From Nageia nagi (Eukaryota; Pinophyta): a stretch of 64,000 nucleotides of DNA. The position numbers and the translations under genes are program-made. The DNA is taken from assembly GCA_050084985.1 (NCBI GenBank), contig JBITNC010000001.1, positions 63,240,001 through 63,304,000 on the forward strand, written 5' to 3'. Every line of letters begins with the position of its first letter. The stretch's first letter is position 1. The notes below the pieces were generated by a model. That model saw nothing but the letters and a program-made list of their open reading frames with translations, was not told where the DNA came from and did not search any database. Below are positions 7,985-17,339 of this stretch, piece by piece.

Positions 7985-10237
7985 ATGGAACAGCTCAAGT
8001 TATTCTTGCGTAGTCTTTCAAAAAGGGATTTGAATGAACTATTGGTAGAAATCAGACATGACGATCCGGAGGGATCCAGAGGAAGGCAACATAGTGCTGA
8101 GGGTGACAATAGTAATGTTCAGGCCACAATGGAAGGTATGCAGAGGCAGATAGATAGATTGACAAGGAGATCAGCTCCGCCTAGCGAGTCTTTCGAATTT
8201 GGTAGTCCTTTATGTGATGTCATTCGTAGGCATATGCCCCCAGCCGACTATATTAAGCCAAAGTTCAATAAGTTTAATGGTGGAGGAGATCCAAGGAGAC
8301 ATATACAAGGATTTCAGGATGAATGTGAACTCACAATTGGTACAGACCAAAGGTTGCAGGCTAAATTCTTCCCTCAGAGCTTGGAAGGAGATGCGCGAGA
8401 ATGGTTCTATGGCTTACCTGAAGGGTCCATTACATCATTTGCAGAATTCAGTGACTTGTTTCTGGAGCAATATAAGCATAACATCAAGAAGGAGGTTATG
8501 CTATCAGATTTATGTGCTATTAAACAGGACAGTAATGAGCAATTGGATAAATTCGTTGTAAGGTTTAAAAAGATATGGCAGCAGGTAAAGACCAAGTTAA
8601 CAGAAAAAGAGGTAAATAACATTTTTAAAGAAGCTGTTATATTGCCCCTGCAATCACATGTTATTGATTATACACATCTCACATTTTCCGATATGGCATA
8701 TAAATTGTTAGAGAAAGAAAAAGTCCTTGTGAAGCTAGGGTTTGTAAAGTATAGCAATGGTGATAAGACTAAAGCAGAAGATAAGAGACCGCAATTGTCA
8801 AAGAAGGAGAAAACTATTCATGTGGTTGAAAAGACAAATGTGATGAAAGAAAGGAAATTTGTGAAATTTCCCATACCACCTAGGTATATCTTAAAAGATC
8901 TTATGGCAAAAGAATTATTACAACCTTTACCAAAGCAGGAAGAAGATCCTACAGCAGAAAGACCTCCTTGGTATAGGGAAGATAGATATTGTGAATATCA
9001 TCAGACTAAAGGCCATACTACAAATGGGTGTATAAGCCTTAGGGATAGAGTACAGAAACTCATAGAAGAGGGATTTTATGTATGTCCAGCAAAAGTCCAG
9101 GATGTGGAGATAGAGCAACATGTCAATGTGATTTTTCACGAAGATATTTGTGCGGCACTCACAAGAGGGAGAGCTAGAGAAATGGTAGATCCAGTTACCT
9201 GCGAGAGGGAGTTACCAAAAGACCCTAGAAGTTTTGATTTAATTGAGCAATTAAAAAGCACACCAGCTAAGGTTAGTCTCTTTGAATTACTTCAGATTTC
9301 AGCACCTCATAGAGAGATGATGAATCAGGTTTTTAGGAATAGTCAGGTAGATCGAAATATTTCTGTTGCTGCTTTTGCGGAAAAGGCTAGGATTTGGGGT
9401 AAAGGGGAAGTTATTGCATTTAACCCTAATGAGAAGCCTAGCAAGGATGTCACTAGGCTTCACCCGCCTTTGTTCATTGAGGTGGAGGCCTTTGGAGTAA
9501 CAGTTAAGCGGTCATTGATAGATGGGGGAGCAGCCCTAAATATTGCTACCACTCACTTGTTGGAGCAATTCGATCCAGATGTGCTACCTCCAAGGGAAGA
9601 AACCACCATGAAAGTCAAAGGATTTGATGGTATACCTAGAAAATGTGCAGGAACTATTACACTACCAATTAAGGTTGGTAATAAAGTGCTGGATACTTTG
9701 TTTTATATCACGGAAGGAAGGCCTTCCTTTAACTTTATCCTTGGGAGACCTTGGATAGATGATATGGAGGGAGTGGCATCAACGCTACATAGGTGTTTTA
9801 AATTCTACTTTGAAGGGAACGTTTATAAGGTTGAGGCAGATGAACAGATGGCTAAGCAGTGTAACTTTGTTTTCCCAGAGAGATTTGTTCCATGTGATGC
9901 GAAAGACGAAACCCTTCAAAACAGGAATGATCAGATCTACAGGAAAGCATTACAGAAAATCAACGTGATGGATATCGGGATTGGTTCATATGTTATCACC
10001 AACATCAATGAGATTAGTCAGGACGAAAACTTTAATGAACAGCAACAAGGCAAGGAAGAAGAGCGCCCGCGTTCATTTCTAAACATAGAGGACCGCCGGT
10101 GGTCTTTTTCCGCGGAAGAAACGGAGAAAAGTCAATCGAGTATAATTCCGTGTCAAGATGATAATAATGTTCGTCAGGACGAAAACCCAGGAACAGTGCA
10201 GATAGAAGAGTGGGTGCTAGAACAGAATATCCAGTAA
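7985..10237 (+). CDS. Gag-protease polyprotein, second (intact) unit
   Basis: A 750-residue protein with the same sequence as the first unit, as far as I can compare. The start is the ATG at 7985; the frame extends five codons upstream to a GTG, which is not a likely plant start. Order: N-terminal region with a helical segment, capsid-type Gag (about 90-260), basic/charged linker, CEYH..GHTTNGC zinc-like motif (336-348), aspartic protease with LIDGGA (Asp513) and ILGRPW (585-590), then a low-complexity tail carrying the GC-rich motif cluster. The protease has Gly where most retropepsins have Thr or Ser. The tail overlaps pol, and the two frames are probably joined by -1 frameshifting. Confidence 0.94.
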   Translation: MEQLKLFLRSLSKRDLNELLVEIRHDDPEGSRGRQHSAEGDNSNVQATMEGMQRQIDRLTRRSAPPSESFEFGSPLCDVIRRHMPPADYIKPKFNKFNGGGDPRRHIQGFQDECELTIGTDQRLQAKFFPQSLEGDAREWFYGLPEGSITSFAEFSDLFLEQYKHNIKKEVMLSDLCAIKQDSNEQLDKFVVRFKKIWQQVKTKLTEKEVNNIFKEAVILPLQSHVIDYTHLTFSDMAYKLLEKEKVLVKLGFVKYSNGDKTKAEDKRPQLSKKEKTIHVVEKTNVMKERKFVKFPIPPRYILKDLMAKELLQPLPKQEEDPTAERPPWYREDRYCEYHQTKGHTTNGCISLRDRVQKLIEEGFYVCPAKVQDVEIEQHVNVIFHEDICAALTRGRAREMVDPVTCERELPKDPRSFDLIEQLKSTPAKVSLFELLQISAPHREMMNQVFRNSQVDRNISVAAFAEKARIWGKGEVIAFNPNEKPSKDVTRLHPPLFIEVEAFGVTVKRSLIDGGAALNIATTHLLEQFDPDVLPPREETTMKVKGFDGIPRKCAGTITLPIKVGNKVLDTLFYITEGRPSFNFILGRPWIDDMEGVASTLHRCFKFYFEGNVYKVEADEQMAKQCNFVFPERFVPCDAKDETLQNRNDQIYRKALQKINVMDIGIGSYVITNINEISQDENFNEQQQGKEEERPRSFLNIEDRRWSFSAEETEKSQSSIIPCQDDNNVRQDENPGTVQIEEWVLEQNIQ
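10061..10115 (+). repeat. GC-rich motif cluster in gag-pro tail, second unit
   Basis: Same motifs and spacing as 2077-2131. Confidence 0.75.
10183..10189 (+). promoter_or_regulatory. Candidate -1 ribosomal frameshift heptamer, second unit
   Basis: A AAC CCA in the gag-pro frame. The pol frame is open from 10168 and the gag stop is at 10235-10237, so slippage here would fuse the two proteins. The first ATG in the pol frame is only at 10516, well inside the polyprotein, so independent initiation is unlikely. No stable downstream stem was obvious by eye. Confidence 0.55.
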
Positions 10238-13200
10238 GGCATGAACGAAGAATTCAAACACATTGTCCAGATATACATGCTTGTTTTGAGGAATCCAGGG
10301 AGGATAAGATTGAGGGATTGGGAGAATTGCCATTCCCTTTGTCATCAGAGGCTGAAGTTACCTGGTTAAATGAAGAAATCAAGGAAGTCAATATTGGCTC
10401 CCTAGAGACACCACGAATATTAAAAACAGGTAAGCTTCTTGAAGCACCACTGCAAAATGAATTAGTTCAATCTTTTTATGATTATTCCGAGTTGTTTGCA
10501 TGGTCTTACAAGGATATGCCAGGATTAGATGAAAATTTTGTAGTTCATAACCTGGTAGTGGAAAAAGGGGCAGTTCCAGTAAAACAAAAACCACGAAAGA
10601 TGCCTTTTCAAGTTTCATTACTCGTAAAAAAGGAAATAGAGAAATTGTTGGAAGTTGGATTTATAAGGCCCATTGATTATTCAGAATGGATGGCTAATGT
10701 AGTCCCAGTTAAGAAGCCTACAGGTGAAATTAGAGTATGTACTGATTTTAGGGACCTCAATAAAGTTTGTCCAAAGGATGATTTCCCATTGCCCAACATA
10801 GATATGATCATTGACAGTCTAGCAGGGTATGAGATGCTATCATTTATGGATGGCTTTTCAGGATATAATCAGATTAAAATTAAAGAAAGTGATCAACACA
10901 AAACAGCCTTTAGAACACCTTGGGGCAATTTTTGCTACAAGGTGATGCCGTTTGGTCTCAAAAATGCAGGAGCTACATACCAAAGAGCCATGACGGCTAT
11001 GTTCCATGATTTTATTCATAAGACAGTTGAGGTATATGTCGATGACATTTTGATTAAATCTAAAAACAAAGAGGATCATGTTCAAGATCTGAAAGCAGCA
11101 TTTGAAAGAATGAGACAGTACAAGTTGAGAGTTAAACCACAGAAATGTGTATTTGGTGTGTCATCAGGAAAACTCTTGGGGCATATTGTCTCAAGAAGAG
11201 GTGTGGAGGTGGATCCTAAAAAGATAAAAGCCATTACAGAAATGGCACCTCCAACAAACCTCAAACAATTAAGAAGTTTACAAGGAAAAATACAAGCCAT
11301 CAGGAGATTTATATGCCAATTAACAGATAAGATAGCTCCTATGTCTCATCTACTTAAAAAGGATGTTGAGTTCAAATGGGATCAGAAATGTCAAGAGGCA
11401 TTTGATAAGATAAAAGAATATCTATTGCACCCGCCGGTGTTAGCCCCATATAGATATGGGGAACCCCTTTGGCTTTATGTCTCGGCTACAAAACATGCAT
11501 TTGGAGTAATGCTTGCAAAAAAAGAAGAGGATGGCAAAGAAAGGGCTATCTATTTTGTCAGCAGGACATTGAAAGATTATGAGACTAGATACACTCCTAT
11601 TGAGAAGTTATGTCAGTGTGTGGTGTTTGCTACTGAAAAATTACGGCATTACCTAATCAATAGTGTTACACACGTGCTTACACAGGCTGATCCATTGAGG
11701 TACTTGATGTCAAAACCTTGCCTTGACGGAAGAGCAGCAAAATGGGTCATGTTACTCCAAGAGTTTGATCTCAAGTTTGTCAAGCAGAAATCAATTAAGG
11801 GACAGGCAATCGCAGATTTTGTGGCAGAATTCCCTACAGGGGATAGTACAGAGCTTAGAGAGGAATTCAAGGACGAATGTGCGTTGACAGATATCGCAGA
11901 GGCAACAAAAGAAGACCGCCCGCGGTCTATTTATAACTATGATAGAACCGCCGGCGTTCCATTTTTAAATGAATCTAAACCCTGGAAATTATACTTTGAT
12001 GGGTCCAGATGTATGAATGGGTCAGGAGCAGGAATTGCGTTAATATCTCCGCAGAACGATGTCATTCCTATGTCATATAAATTGTCATTCGAGTGCACTA
12101 ACAATATGGCAGAATATGAAGCTCTCATATTGGGCTTGAAGGCAGCTATAGAAATTGGTATTTCACGGATACATATTTATGGAGATTCACAGCTAATAGT
12201 CAAACAGGTAAACGAGGTTTATAAGACTAAAGATGAAAAGCTTATACCTTATAAGGATTACGTTATTAAGTTACTCACGTATTTCAAAGAATATCAGTTG
12301 GAAAGTGTTCCCAGAAGTAACAACAGACTAGCAGACGCAATGGCAAGTGCGGCATCACTTATACCAGTGGAAGTTGAGAACAAAGAAGCTAGCTTCACCA
12401 TCAGAAATTTAGGAACTTCATCCATTGCTGAAGAGAGCGAAATATGTATGGTTCAAAGAATTGGGTATGAGGAGAGTCCGTGGTACCAACATATCTTTAG
12501 ATATTTGAAGGATGAATTTATTGATACTTCTTTGGATAAGCGAGAGCAGACCAGAATCAAGAGACTTACGACTAGGTACGTAATCATTGGTAATGTGCTT
12601 TACAAAAGGTCATTTAATGGTATTCTTTTAAGGTGCCTTCTTACTGAGGAAATTGCAACAGTACTAGAACATGCTCATGGGGGGGCATGTGGAGGGCATT
12701 TTAATGGGAGATCAGTTTTTGGCAAGCTGATCAGAATGGGTTATTGGTGGCCAACCATGGAGCATGATTGCTTTGAGCATGTCAAGAAATGTGAACAATG
12801 TCAAAGACATGCACACTTGGAGCTTACGCCGACTCAGGAATTAAATTATGTTACATCTCCATGGCCTTTCTCTATGTGGGCTATGGATTTTATGGGAGTT
12901 ATTAATCCACCATCTAGTGAGGGACATAAGTTTATCTTGCTTGCTACAGAATATTATACGAAATGGGTTGAGGCTATCCCGTTAAAAACAGCTACACAGA
13001 AACATGTGATCAAGTTCATAAAGGAATACATCATTTGCAGGTTTGGTGTACCACAAAGGTTAATTATGGACAATGGGACTAATTTCACAGGTAAGGATGT
13101 CAAGGAGTTTTGCCAGAAAATGAAGATTGAGCAGAGATTTTCTTCAGTTTACTACCCCCAAGGTAATGGGCAAGCAGAGGCTACAAATAAGACGATTAAA

Positions 13201-13740
13201 GGGATATTGGCCAAGAATATCAAGAAGAATGGGAGAGACTGGCATGAGCAATTATCTTATGCTTTATGGGCATACAGGACAAGTGAAAGGACAGCAACAG
13301 GTGCCACCCCATATTCTCTTGTGTTTGGAGATGAAGCAGTTATTCCTCTTGAGATTGAGATACCATCATTGAGAATTGCACTCAAGGATGTGATGAAGGA
13401 ACCACAATATTTGGAGGCAAGAGTGAATCAGCTTGAAGCACTAGACGAAAAGAGAATTATTGCGTTAGAACACCTCAGAGCATATCAACAGAGAATTAAG
13501 AGATCATATGGCAAGAAAGTGGTTCCTAAGGATTTCGAGGTTGGAGATATGGTCTTGCAAGAGAATATTTCCAATATTACAGCTAGAGATGAACTTAAGG
13601 GAAAGTTTGAGCCCAATTGGGTGGGACCATACCTTATTACAGAAGTGTTTGGTAGGGGTGCCTGCAGGTTGTCTACATTGGATGGGGAGATTCTCAAGAA
13701 TCCCATTAATGCTAGGCATTTGAAGAAATATTACATTTAG
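10210..13740 (+). CDS. Pol polyprotein: RT, RNase H, second RNase H, integrase
   Basis: An intact 3.5-kb frame that copies element RNA into DNA and inserts it. Numbering from 10210: RT covers roughly residues 110-330, with FRDLNKVCPKDDFPLPNID, then VMPFGLKNAGATYQRAM and the YVDD catalytic motif at 276-279. A Ty3-type RNase H follows (YTPIEKLC). Next is an archaeal-type RNase H (LYFDGS with Asp597, NNMAEYEAL, YGDSQLIVKQV), the hallmark of the Tat lineage. Integrase has an HHCC zinc finger (HGGACGGHF ... CEQC) and a D,D35E core at Asp893, Asp954 and Glu990. It ends in a GPY/F-type module (FEPNWVGPYLI) with no chromodomain. No usable ATG lies before RT, so expression probably needs the overlap heptamer. 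Confidence 0.94.
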   Translation: MGARTEYPVRHERRIQTHCPDIHACFEESREDKIEGLGELPFPLSSEAEVTWLNEEIKEVNIGSLETPRILKTGKLLEAPLQNELVQSFYDYSELFAWSYKDMPGLDENFVVHNLVVEKGAVPVKQKPRKMPFQVSLLVKKEIEKLLEVGFIRPIDYSEWMANVVPVKKPTGEIRVCTDFRDLNKVCPKDDFPLPNIDMIIDSLAGYEMLSFMDGFSGYNQIKIKESDQHKTAFRTPWGNFCYKVMPFGLKNAGATYQRAMTAMFHDFIHKTVEVYVDDILIKSKNKEDHVQDLKAAFERMRQYKLRVKPQKCVFGVSSGKLLGHIVSRRGVEVDPKKIKAITEMAPPTNLKQLRSLQGKIQAIRRFICQLTDKIAPMSHLLKKDVEFKWDQKCQEAFDKIKEYLLHPPVLAPYRYGEPLWLYVSATKHAFGVMLAKKEEDGKERAIYFVSRTLKDYETRYTPIEKLCQCVVFATEKLRHYLINSVTHVLTQADPLRYLMSKPCLDGRAAKWVMLLQEFDLKFVKQKSIKGQAIADFVAEFPTGDSTELREEFKDECALTDIAEATKEDRPRSIYNYDRTAGVPFLNESKPWKLYFDGSRCMNGSGAGIALISPQNDVIPMSYKLSFECTNNMAEYEALILGLKAAIEIGISRIHIYGDSQLIVKQVNEVYKTKDEKLIPYKDYVIKLLTYFKEYQLESVPRSNNRLADAMASAASLIPVEVENKEASFTIRNLGTSSIAEESEICMVQRIGYEESPWYQHIFRYLKDEFIDTSLDKREQTRIKRLTTRYVIIGNVLYKRSFNGILLRCLLTEEIATVLEHAHGGACGGHFNGRSVFGKLIRMGYWWPTMEHDCFEHVKKCEQCQRHAHLELTPTQELNYVTSPWPFSMWAMDFMGVINPPSSEGHKFILLATEYYTKWVEAIPLKTATQKHVIKFIKEYIICRFGVPQRLIMDNGTNFTGKDVKEFCQKMKIEQRFSSVYYPQGNGQAEATNKTIKGILAKNIKKNGRDWHEQLSYALWAYRTSERTATGATPYSLVFGDEAVIPLEIEIPSLRIALKDVMKEPQYLEARVNQLEALDEKRIIALEHLRAYQQRIKRSYGKKVVPKDFEVGDMVLQENISNITARDELKGKFEPNWVGPYLITEVFGRGACRLSTLDGEILKNPINARHLKKYYI
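11914..11959 (+). repeat. GC-rich motif pair between RNase H domains, second unit
   Basis: Same motifs as 3931-3976, in the intact pol frame. Confidence 0.75.
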
Positions 13741-13853
13741 GTGACCTTCAGGTCGATATGAGCGTCTGGGTGTTATCAGAGTGTACTAAAGGAATAATCA
13801 TACGAGTAGATGTCATAAAAACAAATTAGAGAGCCAGCTTGAGTTCAGAATAG

Positions 13854-13897
13854 GAGCGCCCGCGTTTCATATCGTTAAGAAAGGACCGCCCGCGTTC
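13854..13897 (+). repeat. GC-rich motif pair in 3' UTR, second unit
   Basis: Same as 5871-5914. Confidence 0.75.
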
Positions 13898-14003
13898 CTT
13901 TATCCAGGAAATCAGCTTATCTAAAGTGTCATGAATGCATCATAGGTGTTTGATCAACGTTATATCCAGGAGAATGTTGCTTTGAATTTCGTGTTTGCAG
14001 GCC

Positions 14004-14143
14004 CGTGATCAGATTATCATGTGCTTATGAGTGGAGTCCAGCTCCCATGATCAGATTACCGTGCTTTTGAGAGGAGTCTAGCTCCCATGATCAGATTATC
14101 ATGCTTGTGAGAGGAGTTCAGCTCCCATAGTCAGCTTATCAAT
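14004..14143 (+). repeat. 40-bp tandem repeat, second unit
   Basis: Counterpart of 6021-6160, with 3.5 copies at 40-bp spacing. Confidence 0.87.
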
Positions 14144-14521
14144 TGTTTTGCGGAGTTCGGTTCTTCGACAACTACAGTACACCTCTTGATGCGAGGGCTC
14201 AGTTGTGTGGAATTTAGCTCTCACATATTTGCTTATCATTGTTTTGCGGAGTTCGGTTCTTCGGCAACTGGAGTACACCTCTTGATGTGAGGGCTCAGTT
14301 GTGTGGATACTTAGCTCTCCCCCTTTAGCTTATCACTTATTTTGCGGAGTTCGGTTCTTCGGCAACTGCAGTACACCTCTTGATGCGAGGGCTCAGTTGT
14401 GTGGAATTTAGCTCTCACATATCTGCTTATCACTTGTTTTGCGGAGTTCGGTTCTTCGGCAACTGGAGTACACCTCTTGATGAGAGGGCTCAGTTGTGTG
14501 GATACTTAGCTCTCCCCTGTG
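14134..14521 (+). repeat. 97/194-bp tandem repeat, second unit
   Basis: Counterpart of 6151-6538, with four 97-bp units alternating in two subtypes. The first unit here reads TTCGACAACTACAG where the other copy has TTCGGCAACTGCAG. Confidence 0.88.
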
Positions 14522-14532
14522 TTTGGTTATGG

Positions 14533-14678
14533 TTATCATGTTTGGACTTGTGAGTTGGTCATGTGTGTTATCATGTCTTGTCTTGTGAGTTGATCATGTG
14601 TGTTATCATGTCTTGTCTTGTGAGTTGGTCATGTGTGTTATCATGTCTTGGTCTTGTGAGTTGTTCATGTTTTGTCTT
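14533..14678 (+). repeat. 35-bp tandem repeat, second unit
   Basis: Counterpart of 6550-6695. About 75 bp further on, this unit has one extra T (GTGTTTGTCAAG near 14753). Confidence 0.84.
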
Positions 14679-15029
14679 GTGATGTGGTCTTGTCAAGTTG
14701 TCGTCCGGCCGGCATGTGTGGTCAAGTCGTCTGTCCGGTCATTGTCATATGTGTTTGTCAAGTTTGTTGTCTTGGGTCATCAACATTGCGGCAAAGATTA
14801 TCAGCTTATCAGACTATCACCTTCTACAGCAAAACGCAAGGGGCAAGCATGCCCAAGGTAATGTAAAAAGGGAGTTTTCTCAACCTATATCTAGCTTTAT
14901 CATGATGTTGCTTAAGTTTGGAATGGTTAGTGTTTATCATTGCTTATCAAAATTGCTTGCTATGATGTTGTGTTTTTACTTTGAATGTAAAATCTCAAGT
15001 CATCTCATGATTTCTTCGATTTCACATCC

Positions 15030-15038
15030 AAAGTGGGG
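15030..15038 (+). promoter_or_regulatory. Polypurine tract before the last Tat LTR
   Basis: AAAGTGGGG, four bases before the LTR start at 15043. Confidence 0.65.
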
Positions 15039-15287
15039 CATCTGTTAACACATAAAAATGATTTTATGTTTTTAAATCAATAAATTAATGAAATATGCTT
15101 GGCTTAACTATATGTCTTGAATGGATAAAAGTGATAATATCAATGTTTGGCTTGAATGGGAATATTGCATAGGTTATCTTGAATATTGTGTGAATCATCT
15201 TGTTTATTGATGTATTTATCTTAAATCTTGTGAATTAACCTTATTTATGTGGATGCACGCCGACCTATGGGCGGTATTACCTATATC

Positions 15288-15296
15288 TATATAAAT
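15288..15296 (+). promoter_or_regulatory. TATA box of the last Tat LTR
   Basis: TATATAAAT at the same LTR position as 7304-7312. A functional 3' LTR promoter could read into the flank at 15878. Confidence 0.55.
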
Positions 15297-15528
15297 AAGG
15301 GATCTAATAGTAAGTCCACAACAACAAGGATACACATGATCCCGCGTATGGTCTTGTAAGTGGCTACCCCCTAAGGTATCTCTTGGTACCGCCTACAAGG
15401 CTGTGGTTTGTGTGCTTCCTTGCGCGAGCTATCCTGACATCTGCGATCAATTCTGATATTATACTGCTATCTGAGATATCTATACTGAAGAACTGGACCT
15501 AACTGAGAGGTCAAAGCTATCAAGATAA

Positions 15529-15604
15529 GGCCGCCGGCGCTCCTTTGTGAACGGAAGAACACCGCCGGTGCTCTTATATTACTGAAACGGACCGCCCGCG
15601 GTCC
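15529..15604 (+). repeat. GC-rich motif triplet in the last LTR
   Basis: Same three motifs as 7545-7620. One LTR difference falls in the second motif (ACCGCCGGTGCTC here). Confidence 0.77.
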
Positions 15605-15877
15605 TCTTTTGGCATCATTGCAGGTTGCGACGCTGTTGGAAAGGTAGCTTATCATCAGTACATCGCTAATATCTACGTCTTCCGTTGTCAGGTACGTTCC
15701 GTGAGGTAAGTACACAAATCACGGTCTTGGTTGGTTACATTTACACCTCTGAATAGTTATATGTTGTTCATTGTTATCTAGAATAAATTGCTATCCGTAG
15801 CTAGAATACAGATAATATTGAGTTTGTAGATAACCCCCTATTTACTTATTTGCATTCTCAATTTTTATTTGTAAACA

Positions 15878-16303
15878 CCTATTAAAGCATCTAGGTTGGT
15901 TTTCATGGTGACATTATGAATACTATTGGAGAATAATGGTGATATATCTACTAAGAGCTTGTAAATGTAGCTATGTCTAACTTATCTAATCCATGATATT
16001 TTAAACTACTTATCCTAGAAGAAAAATAGCCAACCTTTACATATTATTATTCTTATTATGGAGGTAAGACAACATAGCATTTAAATTTCTAGGTTGAACA
16101 TGTGTTAAGTATTACAAGCTTATTTTTCCAACTTTCCACTTTTGGACTGATTTTTCTTAAAGTATAGTGTATCATCATGTAGCCAATTTTACACCTAATA
16201 ATTGCATCTACTTAAAAGTCTCAATAAGTTTTTCATTTTATGCATATCATACAATATTAGTATTGATCATTATACATGTATTATTGACCTTCTTGGTCAT
16301 GCA
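15878..16303. other. Non-coding AT-rich flank of the Tat array
   Basis: No coding signal, LTR end or recognisable repeat seen. It probably belongs to the same element as the tandem repeats that follow. Confidence 0.5.
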
Positions 16304-16745
16304 GGCTATCTTGAGGGAGCTTTTAACTTCATTATAAAAATACCCATAAACATTTGAATTGGATGTGTGCATGTGTCTACTTAGCACTTGTAAATCATGT
16401 ATTGTGATTTGTGAAAGCTATCTTGAGGGAGATTTAAACTTCAATGCCAAAATATCTATAAACCCTTAATTAGGTTTGTGTATGTGTCTACTTGGTGCAT
16501 GTACATTGAATATTATGGTTTGAGAAGGCTATCTTGAGGAAGCTTTGAACTTCATTACCAAAAAACCCATAAACCTTGAATTGGGTGTGTAGATGTGTTT
16601 ATTGATGCTTGTAAATTAAATATTAGGATTTATGCAAGCTATGGGAGCTTTGAAATCTAACTACCAAAATACCCATAAACCCTAAATTAGGTGCATAGAT
16701 GTGTCTACTTGGTGCTTGTAATCAAATTTTATGGATTTGTTTGAA
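16304..16745 (+). repeat. About 111-bp tandem repeat, four diverged copies
   Basis: GCTATCTTGAGGGAGC-type starts recur at 16305, 16417, 16528 and 16638. Each is followed by ACTTCATTACCAAAATACCC, a block like CATAAACCCTTAATTAGG, and GTGTCTACTTGGTGCTTGTA. Subterminal tandem repeats of this kind are common in CACTA transposons, but the link here is inference. Confidence 0.8.
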
Positions 16746-16749
16746 TCAC

Positions 16750-17110
16750 ACAAATAAAGTTTCATAGTCTGTAATGATTACATGATATACAAAAATGGTT
16801 TTCTAAAAAACACCCATAGACACATGGAACATGTGGAAGAATAAAATAAGATCTGAGATTTATTTAACAAGATGCAATACTTAAATACAGTTTCATGCTT
16901 TGCAATGGTTGTTAGATACACAAAATGGGTTTTCTACATAAAACATGTGGAAGAATAAAAAATAACCAAGATAAGTTTGATAAGATCCATGATGCAAATA
17001 TAGTTTCATGGTTTGTAATGTTTATAATATTCATAGGTATTCTAAAAGAATGTATAAAAATACAAAGCATAGATATATACATAAAATGTAGAAGAATGCA
17101 TAAGGTCATG
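16750..17110 (+). repeat. About 110-130-bp tandem repeat, three diverged copies
   Basis: AGTTTCATRGTTTGTAATG-like blocks start near 16758, 16888 and 17000, each followed by ATACACAAAATGGTTTTCTA and GTGGAAGAATAAAATAA. Confidence 0.7.
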
Positions 17111-17123
17111 GATTGAAATACCT

Positions 17124-17225
17124 TCTTACACCTCATCTCTCCTTGTATCCTTTAGTCTCACCTCATATCCTCTAGTATTACCATATCTCCTCTCCTATGG
17201 TCTCCCCTCTCCTCTCTCATATGAC
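17124..17225 (+). repeat. CT-rich low-complexity stretch
   Basis: Imperfect runs of CTCATCTCTCCT, CTCATATCCTCTAG and CTCCCCTCTCCTCTCTC. Non-coding. Confidence 0.6.
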
Positions 17226-17339
17226 CAATACACCAAATGTCCCTCTCTCCTCCAACTCTTAAGCTCAAAAAACTTGAAATGATGAAAACATTCCAAGTAA
17301 CCCACCTAAGCTCCCCACTCACACTTTTTTTCTAAGTTT

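Larger units (their letters stand above)
1..15877 (+). mobile_element. Tandem array of a young Tat-lineage Ty3/gypsy LTR retrotransposon
   Basis: Two internal regions in direct tandem share the LTR at 7059-7893, and a second LTR closes the array at 15043-15877. The first LTR would lie left of the window. The units are offset by 7983-7984 bp and differ by about eight substitutions and two one-base indels. The Tat assignment rests on domain order protease, RT, RNase H, second (archaeal-type) RNase H, integrase, plus a long repeat-rich 3' untranslated region. A shared central LTR suggests LTR-LTR recombination or tandem duplication rather than two independent insertions. The right flank begins CCTAT; the matching duplication should lie beyond the left edge. 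Confidence 0.93.
7059..15877 (+). mobile_element. Complete, coding-intact Tat-lineage element (second unit)
   Basis: This 8,819-bp unit has 835-bp LTRs at both ends, each running TGTTAACA to TGTAAACA (imperfect TGTTWACA inverted ends). After the 5' LTR come a primer-binding-type site, a 91-bp leader, gag-protease (7985-10237), pol (10210-13740), a 1.3-kb 3' untranslated region with three tandem-repeat arrays, and a purine tract before the 3' LTR. The two LTRs show only two substitutions by eye. Intact reading frames and near-identical LTRs suggest very recent activity, but expression cannot be judged from sequence. Confidence 0.92.
15043..15877 (+). repeat. Right-hand LTR of the Tat array (835 bp)
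   Basis: Same ends and length as 7059-7893. It is followed by CCTATTAAAG, unrelated to the element, which marks the array's right boundary. The TATA box is at 15288-15296. Confidence 0.95.
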
